Part shown: positions 27,319 through 38,627 of the stretch, one piece after another
How the letters are laid out: the number at the start of each line of letters is the position of its first letter
Position numbering within the stretch: the first letter of the stretch is position 1
DNA from: Myrica gale
Taxonomy: Eukaryota > Streptophyta > Magnoliopsida > Fagales > Myricaceae
Length of the DNA stretch: 64,000 bases
Assembly: GCA_963930655.1 (NCBI GenBank)
Contig: OZ005621.1
Span: 11,147,001 to 11,211,000, forward strand
Direction of reading: 5' to 3'
The notes under the pieces: generated by a model
The model's database searches: none
Seen by the model: only the letters and a program-made list of their open reading frames with translations
Told to the model about the DNA's origin: nothing
Program-made: the position numbers and the translations under genes

Positions 27319-28349
27319 ATGAACGAGTTCAGTCTGGTATCAGTATGTAGAGGATGTGCAACCACTGTCTTGTCTGAAATCGACAAGTGGCCTACTAGTG
27401 GATGTATACATTGGTGCGAGCACGACTCTACTATGGTTGTATTGATGAAAAGGACATCACAAAACTGTTCCAAATGTAGGGAAACGAACGACCCCAACTC
27501 CGAGAGCAATGGGAGTATAATTAGAACTGGTCAATCAAAGAAAGCGTAAGTAAATGGTAAACTGTTCACTATTTTATTATAACTGCTCATTGTAGCATGT
27601 CTCTGTTTAATGCATCTACATCTGCATGTTGTTTTATACATTGGAACTGCTCTATGAATTTGTTCATTTTATGTTTTCTTTTCTTTTCGGTTATCTATAT
27701 CGTTTCCCTTCCCTGACCATACTGAGTGCAAACAACTCACCCTATTATATTTCCCTTGATATTCCATGATAATACTTAAATAGCAGAACTCTCCAGGAGA
27801 CATTCAACATGGGGACTCAGTGTTTGATGATTCAGATCCTGATCTGGGACTCATTGAACCATAAGGTGGTCATCGAGCACTACCATTACTAGACTCCAGT
27901 GGAGCTCACACCACCACCTCCCCCGGAGTATTGGCACCTGAACCCTCTTCCGGCACCAAATGCCCCAGGGCTATTTTTGAGAGAGACCAGACCAGTGCTG
28001 AGAATGGGCTGTCGTTGATGTTTTCTTTTGTGATGTATATATATTAGGCTATATGCCTACCCACTTTTGTGGTGTACAGTTCCCATATTTATGCTATTTT
28101 TAATTTTGCAGCCACTTATCCTCTAGTCTATAAGGAAGATAATTATTACACTCGTTGTAAAGTTGCTTACTAATGTAGTTTTTTTCTTAAATTAATAATA
28201 TTAAAAAAATTTCCTTTAGGAGCTATCCTTCTTGCCGTGATAATTGAATTCGCGATCAATGACTGAATTTTTTTGCTAACTTATTCAGGTCGTTACAATG
28301 TTCACACCTTATGGTATTTTGTTGAAAATCATGAGTTGTGCCTACGCAC
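27319..28349 (+). other. Possible short exons of unknown kind
   Basis: A 76-codon frame (27319-27546) has seven Cys residues (CRGC, CIHWCEH, NCSKC). A GTAAGT donor-like site overlaps its stop at 27546. An acceptor-like CAG near 27786 leads into a second stretch, 27787-27900. The frame after joining is ambiguous and no family is recognised, so this may be chance or a captured gene fragment. The rest to 28349 holds nothing recognisable. Confidence 0.2.
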
Positions 28350-28935
28350 TTTGCCCACGTAGTTTCTAATCAAATAGCTTCCATTTTTCTTTTAGCAACC
28401 TCTAGCAGTTTTCTTCCAGACATTCACAAATTCCTCCTGAATTTTTGCCAATCTAAAGGCTGATTAAGTGTGTTAGGCTTTAAAGCAACGTCACAAAGCA
28501 ATTACCAAGGAACCTACTTCTCTCTACCCTCTTATTCTCTCTGTTCCTTAAAAATCGCCGTTGGTCAGGAGGAGGGGGGGAGCTCCAGCTCCCTCACCCC
28601 TCCTCCTTTTCCCTTCCCTTTCCCCATTCTTCATCTTCCTTGTCTTCTCCTCCTCTCTGGTTTGCATCGGTGGCTCTGTTGGTTGTATTTTTTTGTCTGT
28701 TTTTTTTTCTTTGCAGGTGGTTTTCTCTCGCCGCTTAGTGGCTTCCACCCCGTTCCCCCCATACGCGCCACATGGTTGGACTCGGCCTGTCGTGATCTAC
28801 GCCTCCACTCCCAGCCGTTGCTCCAAAGACGGCGCGTGTTCACTCACGCGTCGTCCCCTTTAGGGGCACGTACAACCTCCTCCGCCCCTCGCCCCCTGCT
28901 TCTCTTCCTCGGTCTGGATTATGTGGCTTCTGACC

Positions 28936-30209
28936 TGTTGGCTTTTGTGCACAATCGAGATTTTGATGATTTCAATATATGGATCAAGTTTATAAAGTGG
29001 ACATCTTCAAAGACAAAGACAACTTGACGAAAAGAGTCAAACCTTGAAGAAAGAAGAACATGAAGATGCAAAGAGCTTAAAGTGAAGATTCAAGACCTTA
29101 GGGTATAATCCTTGTAACTCTTTATTTCACATTTGACAAGGATTTGAATCACGCACTTGTATATCTTTCAAAATGTGCATAAACTGTTTTAAGTTTTGTT
29201 TGAAAGATTAAAATGTTTTTATAGGTTTCAAAACACCCCAAACAAACTCTCATACCTTCCATATACTTATGGGAAGTATATCTTAAAAATTGGGTGTTTA
29301 AAAGTGGTAAAAAACCTTGTTTTTAAAAGAACCGGATCATGCTTAAGTTGAGGAGGTCGACCGGCTGTTCAAGCGGTCGACCGGTACTTCGACCGCCTCA
29401 TGTAGCGGTCGACCAGTTGGTTTTGACAAAAGAGCCGTTGAAGCTTCTGACAATATGACCGTTGGGTAACGGTAACTTGAAGCGGTCGACCGGCTCGTTT
29501 TAGCAAAAACTCCCAACGACTATAAACGGCTAGTTTTCATATGTGGCCTATAAATACACCTTCATTTCGTCTAAAATGACAACCCAACGACCACATATCA
29601 TTTCTACTACTTGAGAAATTCTAAACATTCTTATTCTATATTTCTCATAGCATTCACACAAAACACACTTTCATATCCATGTCTTTGTGTGAATAAAGAG
29701 ATAGAGCTTCCATTTTCATATCTACTCTATCAAGAGAGTTTTTGTTCTTCCATCTACCTATCAAATAGAGGTGTTTCCTTTAGCGAGGTTGTTCACTAAA
29801 GAAGAAGCTTTGAGAGTGTATATCTCAAGCTTGCTGAGGTTGTGAGTGGTGAGCCAGAAAAACCACTTGGGTGAGTTTGAGTGTTGAGCCTGGGAGAAAA
29901 CACTTGTACGGTTCACTAGCACCCGGAAGCTAGTGTGTAAAGCTATTGGAGAATAGTGAAAAACCTCAAGGCTCGGTGAAGGAGCTTGAGGGGTGGATGT
30001 AGGCGGGTTTGCCGAACCACCTAAAAATACTGTGTTTGCTTCTCTTACCCTTCTCCTTACTTTAACACTTATTTACAGTTCCGCATATTATATACTTGTG
30101 CTAACGTAGTATTTACTTGCAAACACAACTTTGGGGATTTTAACAGAAAAGTTTAGAAAACCAATTCACCCCCTCTTGGGTTGCCTTAATCCTGAAACTA
30201 GGACTCACA
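28936..30209 (+). mobile_element. Solo LTR of a SIRE-like Copia element, 1,274 bp
   Basis: Begins TGTTGGCTTTTGTGCACAAT and ends ...CCTGAAACTAGGACTCACA. A perfect 5-bp duplication TGACC flanks it (28931-28935 and 30210-30214). A TATA-like TATAAATA is at 29549-29556. The 3' end, AATTCACCCCCTCTTGGGTTG ahead of CTCACA, matches the LTR of the truncated Copia element at 54486-55960, so the two belong to one lineage. Confidence 0.93.
29361..29495. repeat. Cluster of CGGTCGACCG palindromes in the solo LTR
   Basis: GGTCGACC-type motifs at about 29368, 29383, 29408 and 29484, with a degenerate copy at 29397. The 10-bp unit CGGTCGACCG is a perfect palindrome with the core GTCGAC. Confidence 0.85.
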
Positions 30210-30622
30210 TGACCTCCCTTCCTGCTGTGGATCTGCCCCGACCACCCCCACACGTCGCCTCCGCCGCTCTGGCCAGAGTCTTCCCGGGGTTTATGTTACG
30301 CTTTCACCCATTTGGGCCAGCCTCTCTGTTTAGGGCTTGCTTAGTTTTAATTTTGTGTTTTACGCTTGTCTCTCTGTTTAAGGCTTGTGTTGGTTTTTAT
30401 GTTGTTTATTTCCTGTTTTTAGGCCTAATAGCTATCTGCCATATGTGGCTTTTCTGTAGTCTGAGAGTGATCTGCCCTTGTGGGCCTTTATAGGACCTTT
30501 TGGTCCGAATGTTCGTTGGCCCGCCGGCTCTTCGGAGTGTCTGGTATGCCCTTTAGAGCTTCTTGAGGTTTTTAAACCTCCTTGATCCTATTCTCAATAT
30601 ATATGCTATTATGCTTAAAAAA

Positions 30623-31893
30623 GGCTTAAATATTACACGTGCCCCTGTGGTTTAACGTTTTTTTGAATCTACCCCTACGGTTCAATTTGTTGTCCTGCTA
30701 CCCTTGTGGTGATGTACCATTCCCATAAGTACCCCTTCGTCTTGATTTCGTCTCAAACTAACGTTAAATGTTGAGGTGTCAAAAGTTAACACGTAATAGC
30801 CAATACCGAGATGACGCGTGCAAGTTTTGTTGACATGGCTTTTACCCATGTGGTTCTTGTAGTGTCCACATTGTCCAGACATTTTTCTTCTCAATTTGCC
30901 CCTGCCACGTCAGGAAAAAACTGCAAAAGTCCCTCGTTGCCCCTCCCATTTGGGTTCCCTTTTGCCCAAACACCCGAACATTTCCCCTCCCCTAAGGATG
31001 TGTTCTTGGCCTACGGAGACAGAGGACAAATGGAGGAAGAGGAAGCAAGTACAGACAATGAAAAGAATGGAAGCAAAGCGGAAGAGGTCGAAGAAGCAGA
31101 GGAATTAGAAGGCGGCGAGGGATCGGAGCCGAGATTGTTTTGTGGAGGAGTTCGGTGAGGAGGATAAGAGGGTGGAGAGTGGTGTACGGTGCCCCCTCTG
31201 GCGGTTTCCGTTGGTAGAATTGGTTGTGGGGTTATGTCGACTGGTGGAAAGGGGAATGGATTGGATTATGATTAATTGGAAGAGGAGCGACAACCACCGC
31301 CATTAACACAGAGGTGAATTGCTTCCCAAAGGAGTGGGTCTTCTGGAATTTCAGAATACGGATAAAGGGGAATCTTTTATTTTTATTGTTTTTCCATGGG
31401 TTATGAAACATCTTATGCTTAGCTCCGATCAAAATGATAGATACTAATCAATTTTGTTGTTTGAACTTCACGGCATTGCGGAAGGGGGTTTCGAATGATT
31501 TGGGGCAAATACTTCGGGTTCGAGAAAGCCATGTATTTTAAGGAGGGGAGATGTTCGAGTGTTTGGGCGAAGGGGAACTTTTGCAACTCTTTTTTTTTCT
31601 TGACATGGTAGGGGCAAATTGGGAACAAAAATGCATGGACAGCATGGACACTTCAAGAACTACAAGGGTAAAATCCATGACAGCAAAACTTGCACGTGTC
31701 ATCTTGGTATTGGCTATTATGTGTCAAATTTTGACACCTCAGCAATTTTTCGTTAGTTTGGAGACGGAATCAGTACAGAAGGGGTACTTATGAGAATGAT
31801 ACATCACCACAGGGGTAGCGGGACAACAAATTGAACCGTAGGGGTAGATTCAAGAAAACTATAAACCATAGGGGCACATGTTATATTTAAACC
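30623..31893. mobile_element. Mutator-like element with long terminal inverted repeats, 1.27 kb
   Basis: The left end GGCTTAAATATTACACGTGC and the right end (reverse complement GGTTTAAATATAACATGTGC) start inverted repeats that extend about 400 bp inward. Matched pairs include CACGTGCCCCTGTGG / CCATAGGGGCACATG and TTTGCCCAAACACCCGAACA / GTTCGAGTGTTTGGGCGAAG. The centre (about 31020-31490) is unpaired, purine-rich and has no conserved protein. The TIR start resembles those at 42164, 52824 and 60761. Flanks are A-rich, so the expected 9-bp duplication cannot be confirmed here. Confidence 0.75.
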
Positions 31894-32803
31894 AAAAAAA
31901 AAAGTGTTGGGCTTTAGAAGTTTTACGGGTAACGAATTTCTTCCTTGAGTCTGCCAATAAAGCAACTCAGCTTAGTCCTACCTGAAACTTCCCTCAGCAT
32001 CTTAGCCAGAGCCTCAAAGTGGCCTTGTCGGAACAGTAATGGTTTGCCTCGACTTTTGCAACTGCTCCACTCGGTTCCTCATAGGGAGTGTCTCCAAATC
32101 GTAACCATAATGCCCTTGTAAAAGCCTCCCAACTAGTGAAAATTCCACTCTCCTCTGCATCTTAGAACAATACTCACGCCTCAACTTTTTTTATATAAAT
32201 AGAAATAACATTGCCACTTCTGATAACTAAAATTTCTATAAATTATGTTGACAAAGCTCCGCCCTGATTTAAGAATGCATGGAGAACATTTTTCCTATTT
32301 CATCTTTTTACATAAAATACAGGACCCAGAAAAAATCAAACAAGTTGGTTTTTGCAGACAGATTTTATTGCAATTTTATACTAGAGCCCTCTAAAGATTA
32401 ATCAATACTAATTTGGCCCTCCAAATTAGATTCTAGCTTTGTCCCTGCATGTATAGCCTACAGAACATTTGAAATTGACATGATTGCGATAGGGATTACA
32501 GTAGAGACATAGTACTGGGGACCTTCTTGGCCTAAGGACTTCTCAAATATTTTGTCATAACTTGGGTTTAAGAAACAATGCATGACACTTATTCTATTCA
32601 CATATAAGCATTTAGTCTCACACCACAATACCATACAGAAAAGCTAACAACATTTCCCAAATCCAAAAACTTATGGCAAATGTACTTAAAAAGAAACCCT
32701 GATACATAATTCGGCTGGAGTTGCTACCGTCAGAAGATGTAGTCTGGCAACTGGAGGGGAAACCTTGCCACTTCGGCTTCAAAAGAATCACCTTTTGGCT
32801 TTG

Positions 32804-33759
32804 CTAAGCTACAGAACAAATTCAATCATATTTTGAGAATCAGTCAAATTTTGCACTAGGACATTCTGCAGTAGTGGGGAACTAAAAAGCTGATACAATA
32901 ACGTTTCATCCACAGTACGGATGATATTGGAACTCCTTCACACCCATTATGCAGTTCTCCCTCTCTCTATCCTTCCTATATAAACATATCCACATACACA
33001 CTGTATATTCATGTATGCATACAACTATATATATATATCACATCTATGATGTCAAAATTTAATTCACACGACTTGTAATAGGTAGGGTTTAATCTAATTA
33101 GCAGCATCTCTATGATGGTAAATTGATATGTTTGTATAATGAGAGCATTGTTCATAATCAGGGAAAATTTGTATTTGATGTGGAACAAATACAAGACAAT
33201 TCGTTATTACTTGTAATATATGTAGACCAGACAAATAAAATACCACATGCAAGTAATCTGAACTATAAGTGCTTTTGTATTGTTGATTAGAATACATCAA
33301 ACTCCTATCTCTGGGCACTTCAGATCATAAGCGGAAGATTTTTACAACACTGGATGCACAAAATTTTCACCTAATCTTGACAGGATGTTTTCATTTGCTT
33401 GCAATAAACTTCCCCATTCATATCGTTTGAGCACTTTAGTCTTGAAAATCAAACCCAAGTCACACATGGCAATCCATGTGGTCGAGATCAAATGCCGAGT
33501 GCTTATTTGGTAGGATTATTAAAGTGAAGTAAATATGATATAGACGAGATTAAACGTTACCTTAATACAGTGAAAGGGATGAACAAGCTAGGTCCTTGTG
33601 AAAGTGCTAACAATCACCTTTTTAGCTCGATATAGTGCATGTTATACTTAGGATAGGACAAGATCAAAATTGTTCAAACTTGGAAGCATATCCACGTCTT
33701 ACTCTTGGGTTTTTGGGAACAAAACAAGATAACAATAACCTAACAAAAGGTACAGTCTG
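32804..33759. other. SKIP16 intron sequence without recognised elements
   Basis: AT-rich, with (TATA)n near 33030. Minus-strand frames here do not match SKIP16 or a transposon. The missing SKIP16 exon was looked for and not seen. Confidence 0.5.
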
Positions 33760-35740
33760 ATCTAGGTGCCCATTTGGCCCTCGTGAGTACGAAAAGCAGT
33801 TTTGGGAACATCCTAGGGCTTAACCAAAATCTCATGGTATCCCGATCTCAAGTTATGTTTAGAAAAGATAGTAGCACCGTGCAACTCACCCAATAGTTCA
33901 TCAACAATAGTAATAGGAAACTTGTCCTTGACAGTTTCCTTATTAAGGACACTATAGTCTATACACATCCACCAACTCTCATTGGCTTTCCTTACCAACA
34001 AAACGTGAGAGGAGAAAAGGGATTGACTATGTCTAATAGCTCCTAACTCCAACAACTCCCAAACAATTCTTTCACTCTTTTTTGATAATAAGGATAACGG
34101 TAAGGCCTAACACTCACGGGCGTAGTTCCTTCTTTAAGCACAATCCGGTGGTCATGGCTCCAAAGAGGGGGTAACCCTTTAGGTTCTCCAAATATGACCT
34201 TGAATTACTCCAAAAGTTTAGTGATTTGAATAGGCCACTTGGTAGTGCTACTTTCCTCCAATTGGTACAAAAAATTAATTACAAGCCCTCTCTTCTCAAT
34301 GTCAGAAGTGATCTGGAACTTCTGTGCTTCCTCGATAGTCCACTCTTTAGGGTGCAACCCTTGTAATTCCACTTTCCTCCCTTCTAACTCAAATGCCATA
34401 ATGAGCGGGAGAAAATCCCATAGTATCAAGCCCAAGGTTTTAAGACAGTAAACACCCAAAATAACATCACAACCTCCCAATGTTAAGGCATGGAAAAGTA
34501 GTGAAAACATGCCCTTGTACCTTAACTTCCACCTGATCACATTTTCCCTCACAAAGCATTGAGTCTCCATTTGCTACCCTAACCTTGACTTTTTTAGAGT
34601 GCTATATAGGCAGTCCAGCTCTTGTCACAACTACAGGATCAAGGAAATTATGGATACTGCCCGCATACAATAAAATCACCTCACTTCTTCCAATCCTACC
34701 TATTACCTCATGGTTTTAGGATTAGGTGCTCCAGCAATGGCGTGTAAGGAAATTTCTAGAACATCCTCCTTAGTCTCCCTTGGAGGTTGCTGTAAACACA
34801 GCTCACTCAGCTCTTCCTCTTCCTCATCTGACACGCATTCCTCCCCTTCCAGCATGAATATTCTCTTTCATTTGCATTGATGCTTGGAGTGCCACTTCTC
34901 ATCACAATTATAACACAACCCTCAATCCCTCCAATCCTGCATTTGTTCAGGTGTGAGTCTTTGAATGGGAAGTTTGAGTTTAGTGAAGGGTTTGGTATCC
35001 AGTGGTCTGCTAATCCTCCTTAGTCTCCCCAAGGTGGTTGAGTGTTTCGGGTAGGATATAGGGAACTGTGTTTAGAATCTATGTAACCTGTCCGTACGCT
35101 TCTCCTCACAGTAGGGATATTCTCTTCTTGGATTTTTGTTAATCCAAAGGCAATATTCAGAGTATTAGGATTAAGCAACTTCATTTGAAATCTAATCTCA
35201 TCCTTCAACCCACTAATGAAACAACTCAATTTATTTTTCTCATTCATGCCCTTGATTCGATTAGAAATTTCCTCAAATTGGGTCATATACTCAATCACAG
35301 ATCCTATTTGTCTCAATTGGTGCATAGCTTCCATTGGGTCATCATAGGTCGTAGGACCAAACCAGGTATGAAGAGCCTTTGTGAAGCTATCCAAACTTGT
35401 AAAAACTCCAACCTCTTCAGAATCTTGAAACCAGATTAAGGCATCACCATCCATATGATAAGAAGCCAAGAAAATCCTCTACCCGTGTGGTGTTTGGTAA
35501 TAACTGTAGAATTGGTTTGCCTTATAAACCCATATTGTTGGATAATCCCCATCGAACCTAGGAAATTCCAGTTTTAAGGGCTTAATCTGTGGATGCCTTT
35601 GAAGGTCAGAAATCCCTTCCTCATGGTTTGTATGCGACCATTCTCCAAATCCTGCTATTGACTTTCCTTGGTTGTATGGAGATTGCTTCAGGCTTTCAGT
35701 AATGCTCATTAGCTGTTAGGACATTCCTTCAGCATCTGTT
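33760..35740 (-). pseudogene. Truncated Gypsy retrotransposon: gag, protease region, start of RT
   Basis: From 35709 leftward: the gag N-terminal part (PLKLEFPRFDGDYPTIWVYK), the main gag domain at 35469-35020 (LIWFQDSEEVGVFTS, LHTWFGPTTYDDPMEAMHQL, SCFISGLKDEIRF), a region with Cys/His-rich remains near 34900, a protease/linker region at 34570-34205, and the first third of reverse transcriptase at 34055-33760 ([30 protein letters not shown]). It stops before the catalytic YxDD box, and RNase H and integrase are missing. Stops separate the blocks. It lies in the last large intron of SKIP16, in the same orientation as the gene. Confidence 0.88.
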
Positions 35741-36337
35741 GGTGGAATTCTTGTTGCTGCTGCAAGCTGCCGAGTCCCTTCTCAATGGTGGCAAGTTTGG
35801 ATGGATCAACGCTCTCATTCCAGATGTAATGTACCCGAATAGGGATGGGTGTAAAATGAGAATCTGGGGTTGTTTGGAAGATAGGAAAATGAGTGAATTT
35901 TATAACTGCTCTATTCGAGAAAGAGCCACTCTCAAATTACCTATCCATATATGTTCTTCGTTAGTCATTCTTATAGAACTAATCCTATATTTACTGCAGA
36001 ATTTGGGCAAAGGCTCACCATTAATGGAAAGACAACAGATAACTAGCCCATTAGGATGGGCTACATGATAACTAAGAAAAGCACTTAATCGAATCAAAGA
36101 AAGGAGGACATAAGAAAGCAAGAAAATAGGTAAGGCCCAATATCCCTGGAAGCCCATCTACTAAGCCCAGTCAACTCCTCCAACCAGACATAGCCATATG
36201 CACACTAAACTTAGCCACATTCACACAACTCGATCTCCCGTTAGATCCCAAAGCTTCCCGAAACCCCCAAATCTCCAAAGGTGCCTCCTTTCTCACCGAG
36301 TCCTAACATCCATCTTCCTTCCACAAGTACCCGTGAT

Positions 36338-37476
36338 CTCTTGGAAGACTTGGGCGAGCTTGGTGCACTTCATTGAATCCAAGTTACAAGATCTTATCCT
36401 TGCAATTCATTGAATAGAGTTTGATCTATCCTTTTATCTTTCTTTGTATTTTCGAATTGTACTCTTGTAATCTATTGAATAGGGTTGATTCAACCATATT
36501 TCTTTGTTCTTGATATTTGACTATTGTTCTATTTCAATTTCTAAACCTTAGGAGATGTTCATTTTATAAAAAAATTGTAAGATTTTTTATAGAATTCTGA
36601 ATATTTTTGTAGATTGGAGTTTTATAAATTTGTGTAAAAATTGGTGAAAAATTCTAAAGATATTTAATTTTTATTGGAGTTTGTAAAAAGGTATAGAGAT
36701 TATTTGATGTAATTTTTTAATAAAAAATTATTGGAGTTTGGTGAAGAAATATGCAAAGAGAGAAGATTTGTTTTAGATTTTTTTTTTAAAAAAAGGTATT
36801 GGAGTTTGTGCGAAAACTTGTTGGAGTTGTGTTAAAGATACTGGTGTTTGTGTAGTATTTTTTTGAGATTTTAGATGTTAGTTTTGTGAATTTTATTGCA
36901 TTCATTGTAGCTTAGAATACTTTTACAAACGAACATGCCCTTAATCTAGTTGAATCTCATTGATTTGTCTAGAATAAATCCCTACTTGAGCGAAATTCCC
37001 AAATCTCATAAACCCTAGATTCGCAATTTGAAGATTGCAATTGTGTAGATTGCTGGCTTGTTGTTGGATCCAGAGCCAAGTCCTCGACAATTTATTCAAT
37101 TAATTGCAAGAGCGTGATTCCAAAGACACAAAGATGAAATCTCGAAATTAAGAATATAGGGTTTATGAGATTTGGAGATTTGTTTCAAGTAGGGATCTAA
37201 TCCAGACAAATCAATGAGATTTAACTAGATTGAGGTTTAAAAATTGAAATAGAACAATAAACAAATATTAAGACAAAAGAAAAGATGATTGAATCGACTC
37301 TATTCAATGGATTGCAAGAGTAAAAGTCGAAAATACAAAGAAAGATAAGAGGAAAGATTAGATCAAACCCTATTCAATGAATTGCAAATAAGATCTTCTA
37401 ACTTGGATTCAATGAATTGCACCAAGTTAGCCCAAATCTTCCAAGAGCTATTAAGCCTAGAAAACTGAAAGTTCAA
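36338..37476. repeat. Large imperfect inverted repeat
   Basis: The left arm (36338-36550 continued at 36941-37050) is the reverse complement, at roughly 85% by eye, of the right arm (about 37120-37476). Paired landmarks are CTCTTGGAAGACTTGGGC / CCCAAATCTTCCAAGAG, CAATTTCTAAACC / GGTTTAAAAATTG, and CTCATAAACCCTA / TAGGGTTTATGAG. The left arm is interrupted by a MITE. The centre (about 37050-37120) has TTGGATCCAGAGCCAAG, reminiscent of a Gypsy primer-binding region, so the arms may be two head-to-head LTR pieces. Confidence 0.85.
36551..36940. mobile_element. Tourist-like MITE, 390 bp, in the left arm of the inverted repeat
   Basis: The ends GGAGATGTTCATTTTAT and (reverse complement) GGGCATGTTCGTTTGTA form the TIR, flanked by TTA at 36548-36550 and 36941-36943. 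Removing the element and one TTA gives a left arm colinear with the right arm of the inverted repeat, so the insertion came after the inverted repeat formed. Confidence 0.88.
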
Positions 37477-38627
37477 ACCGAAAGTTCAAGGGTCTTCAAG
37501 GCCAAAACAAGCTAATTAAACTTAACGTAGAGAAACCCTAATGCTAAATTGACCAGTAAGCCCTTATTTGCCCCTATTTGAAATTATAAAACTACAACTA
37601 ACTTGAATATTCCCAAAATACCCTTAATGACTCGTGCCTCTCACATGCTTTTCCCCCTTTTGTTCTACAAGTATCTTGCTGCTCCTACGGGTTTCAACAT
37701 ATAACTTCCCAAACAGTGCAAAAGCACTAGATCCCCAAAAGCACTGTACATTAATTGTCAAGAGCTAGGAACTCAAACGAGAGAAATTTGGATAAAAAGA
37801 GAAATATATGGACCCCAAATATTTGCCTCCCTTACAGAAGCATGCATGTAAATCATACATGTTACTCTTAACCCCTTACCTCCTTCAGGATAATGGAAGT
37901 TCTTAAAAACTGGGCTAATCCTTGGCCTTAATGCAAATGAATGAGCAGAAACAAGTTTCTTTTGCCTTGAATGTCCTAAATAATATATTTTTTCCCTTAA
38001 CAATTGATATCCACAGCCATATTTTACTTCTCATCCATTTATATGTAAAACAATTCTTTAGGAACCTCGGAATGCATTTAACCATAATGTTAACATTAAA
38101 AAAAGAAAAGATACGTCCTAGTTGATTCTATGAACCAATCAAGTTTGTCCCTCCAAAGAAGACAACGAGAAAGGTAGCAAACATAGGATCAGTCTCAGTA
38201 AATGGTCCTAAAGACATTAAGTTGAGCAAAATTAAATGGTGACGAAACTACAGCTTCTAAAGATATTCTAATAGGTAATTTTTCTAAACCCTCGCTTCAC
38301 AACTATGCATACACTTAAGTTTGTACATGTAAATATAATAGTGTAATAATTGATATTCTAAAAGAAAACAATGGATAGACAAATATAAGGGCACCTAAAT
38401 TATAATCTATGGAACATAGTTGGCTCCTAAAAACGATGAAATATCAGAGGAATTGTACATATCTAGAACATAGAATAGGTACGTTTCTACATCATGGGCA
38501 TATAAAGAAATAAATAAGGACCAGTTCCTCGTGAAGTGAGCTCACCCAAACAGCCCCTTTTTTTAATAAGTTGTTTCCTATAGGCAAGAGAAAAAAATGA
38601 AGAACATATAATAGGTGCCAATCTTTT
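37477..38627. other. SKIP16 intron sequence without recognised elements
   Basis: AT-rich intron DNA between the inverted repeat and the LINE tail. Nothing recognised. Confidence 0.5.

Larger units (their letters stand above)
28486..31903 (+). mobile_element. LINE-derived non-autonomous element, itself interrupted twice
   Basis: Flanks carry an imperfect duplication of about 15 bp: GTGTTAGGCTTTAAA at 28470-28484 and GTGTTGGGCTTTAGA at 31904-31918. The element's own sequence is 28486-28935 plus 30215-30622. It has a pyrimidine leader (CTCTTATTCTCTCTGTTCC), a GC-rich body, and a 3' end with CTTGTGGGCCTTTATAGG, GTTGGCCCGCC and TTTTTAAACCTCCTTGATCC, then an A-rich tail. It is the same family as 1605-2310. 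A solo LTR sits in the body and a long-TIR element in the A-rich tail. Confidence 0.7.
28350..32200 (-). pseudogene. Gypsy gag fragment split by a composite insertion
   Basis: The minus strand from 32200 to 31919 reads decayed Gypsy gag with a KLSCFI...LKEEIR-type block. The gag frame resumes at 28484 with KPNTLNQ-type sequence and continues to about 28350. The nearby Gypsy copy at 35.0-35.5 kb has the same order uninterrupted (SCFISGLKDEIRF, then LLNPNTLN, then IQEEN), which supports the join. Everything between is inserted DNA. The fragment has no other retrotransposon domains. Confidence 0.75.

Noticed and set aside
28470-29027. 185-codon plus-strand open frame with hydrophobic N-terminus
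   Set aside because: Spans the junction of the LINE-derived element and the solo LTR; the hydrophobic stretch comes from a pyrimidine-rich leader.
30131-30493. 120-codon plus-strand frame with apparent membrane segments
   Set aside because: Starts inside the solo LTR and runs across its edge into the LINE-derived element; an artefact of T-rich sequence.
33094-33318. Minus-strand frame containing LVFVPH, considered as the missing SKIP16 exon
   Set aside because: Only the FVP triplet matches; surrounding residues and splice sites do not.
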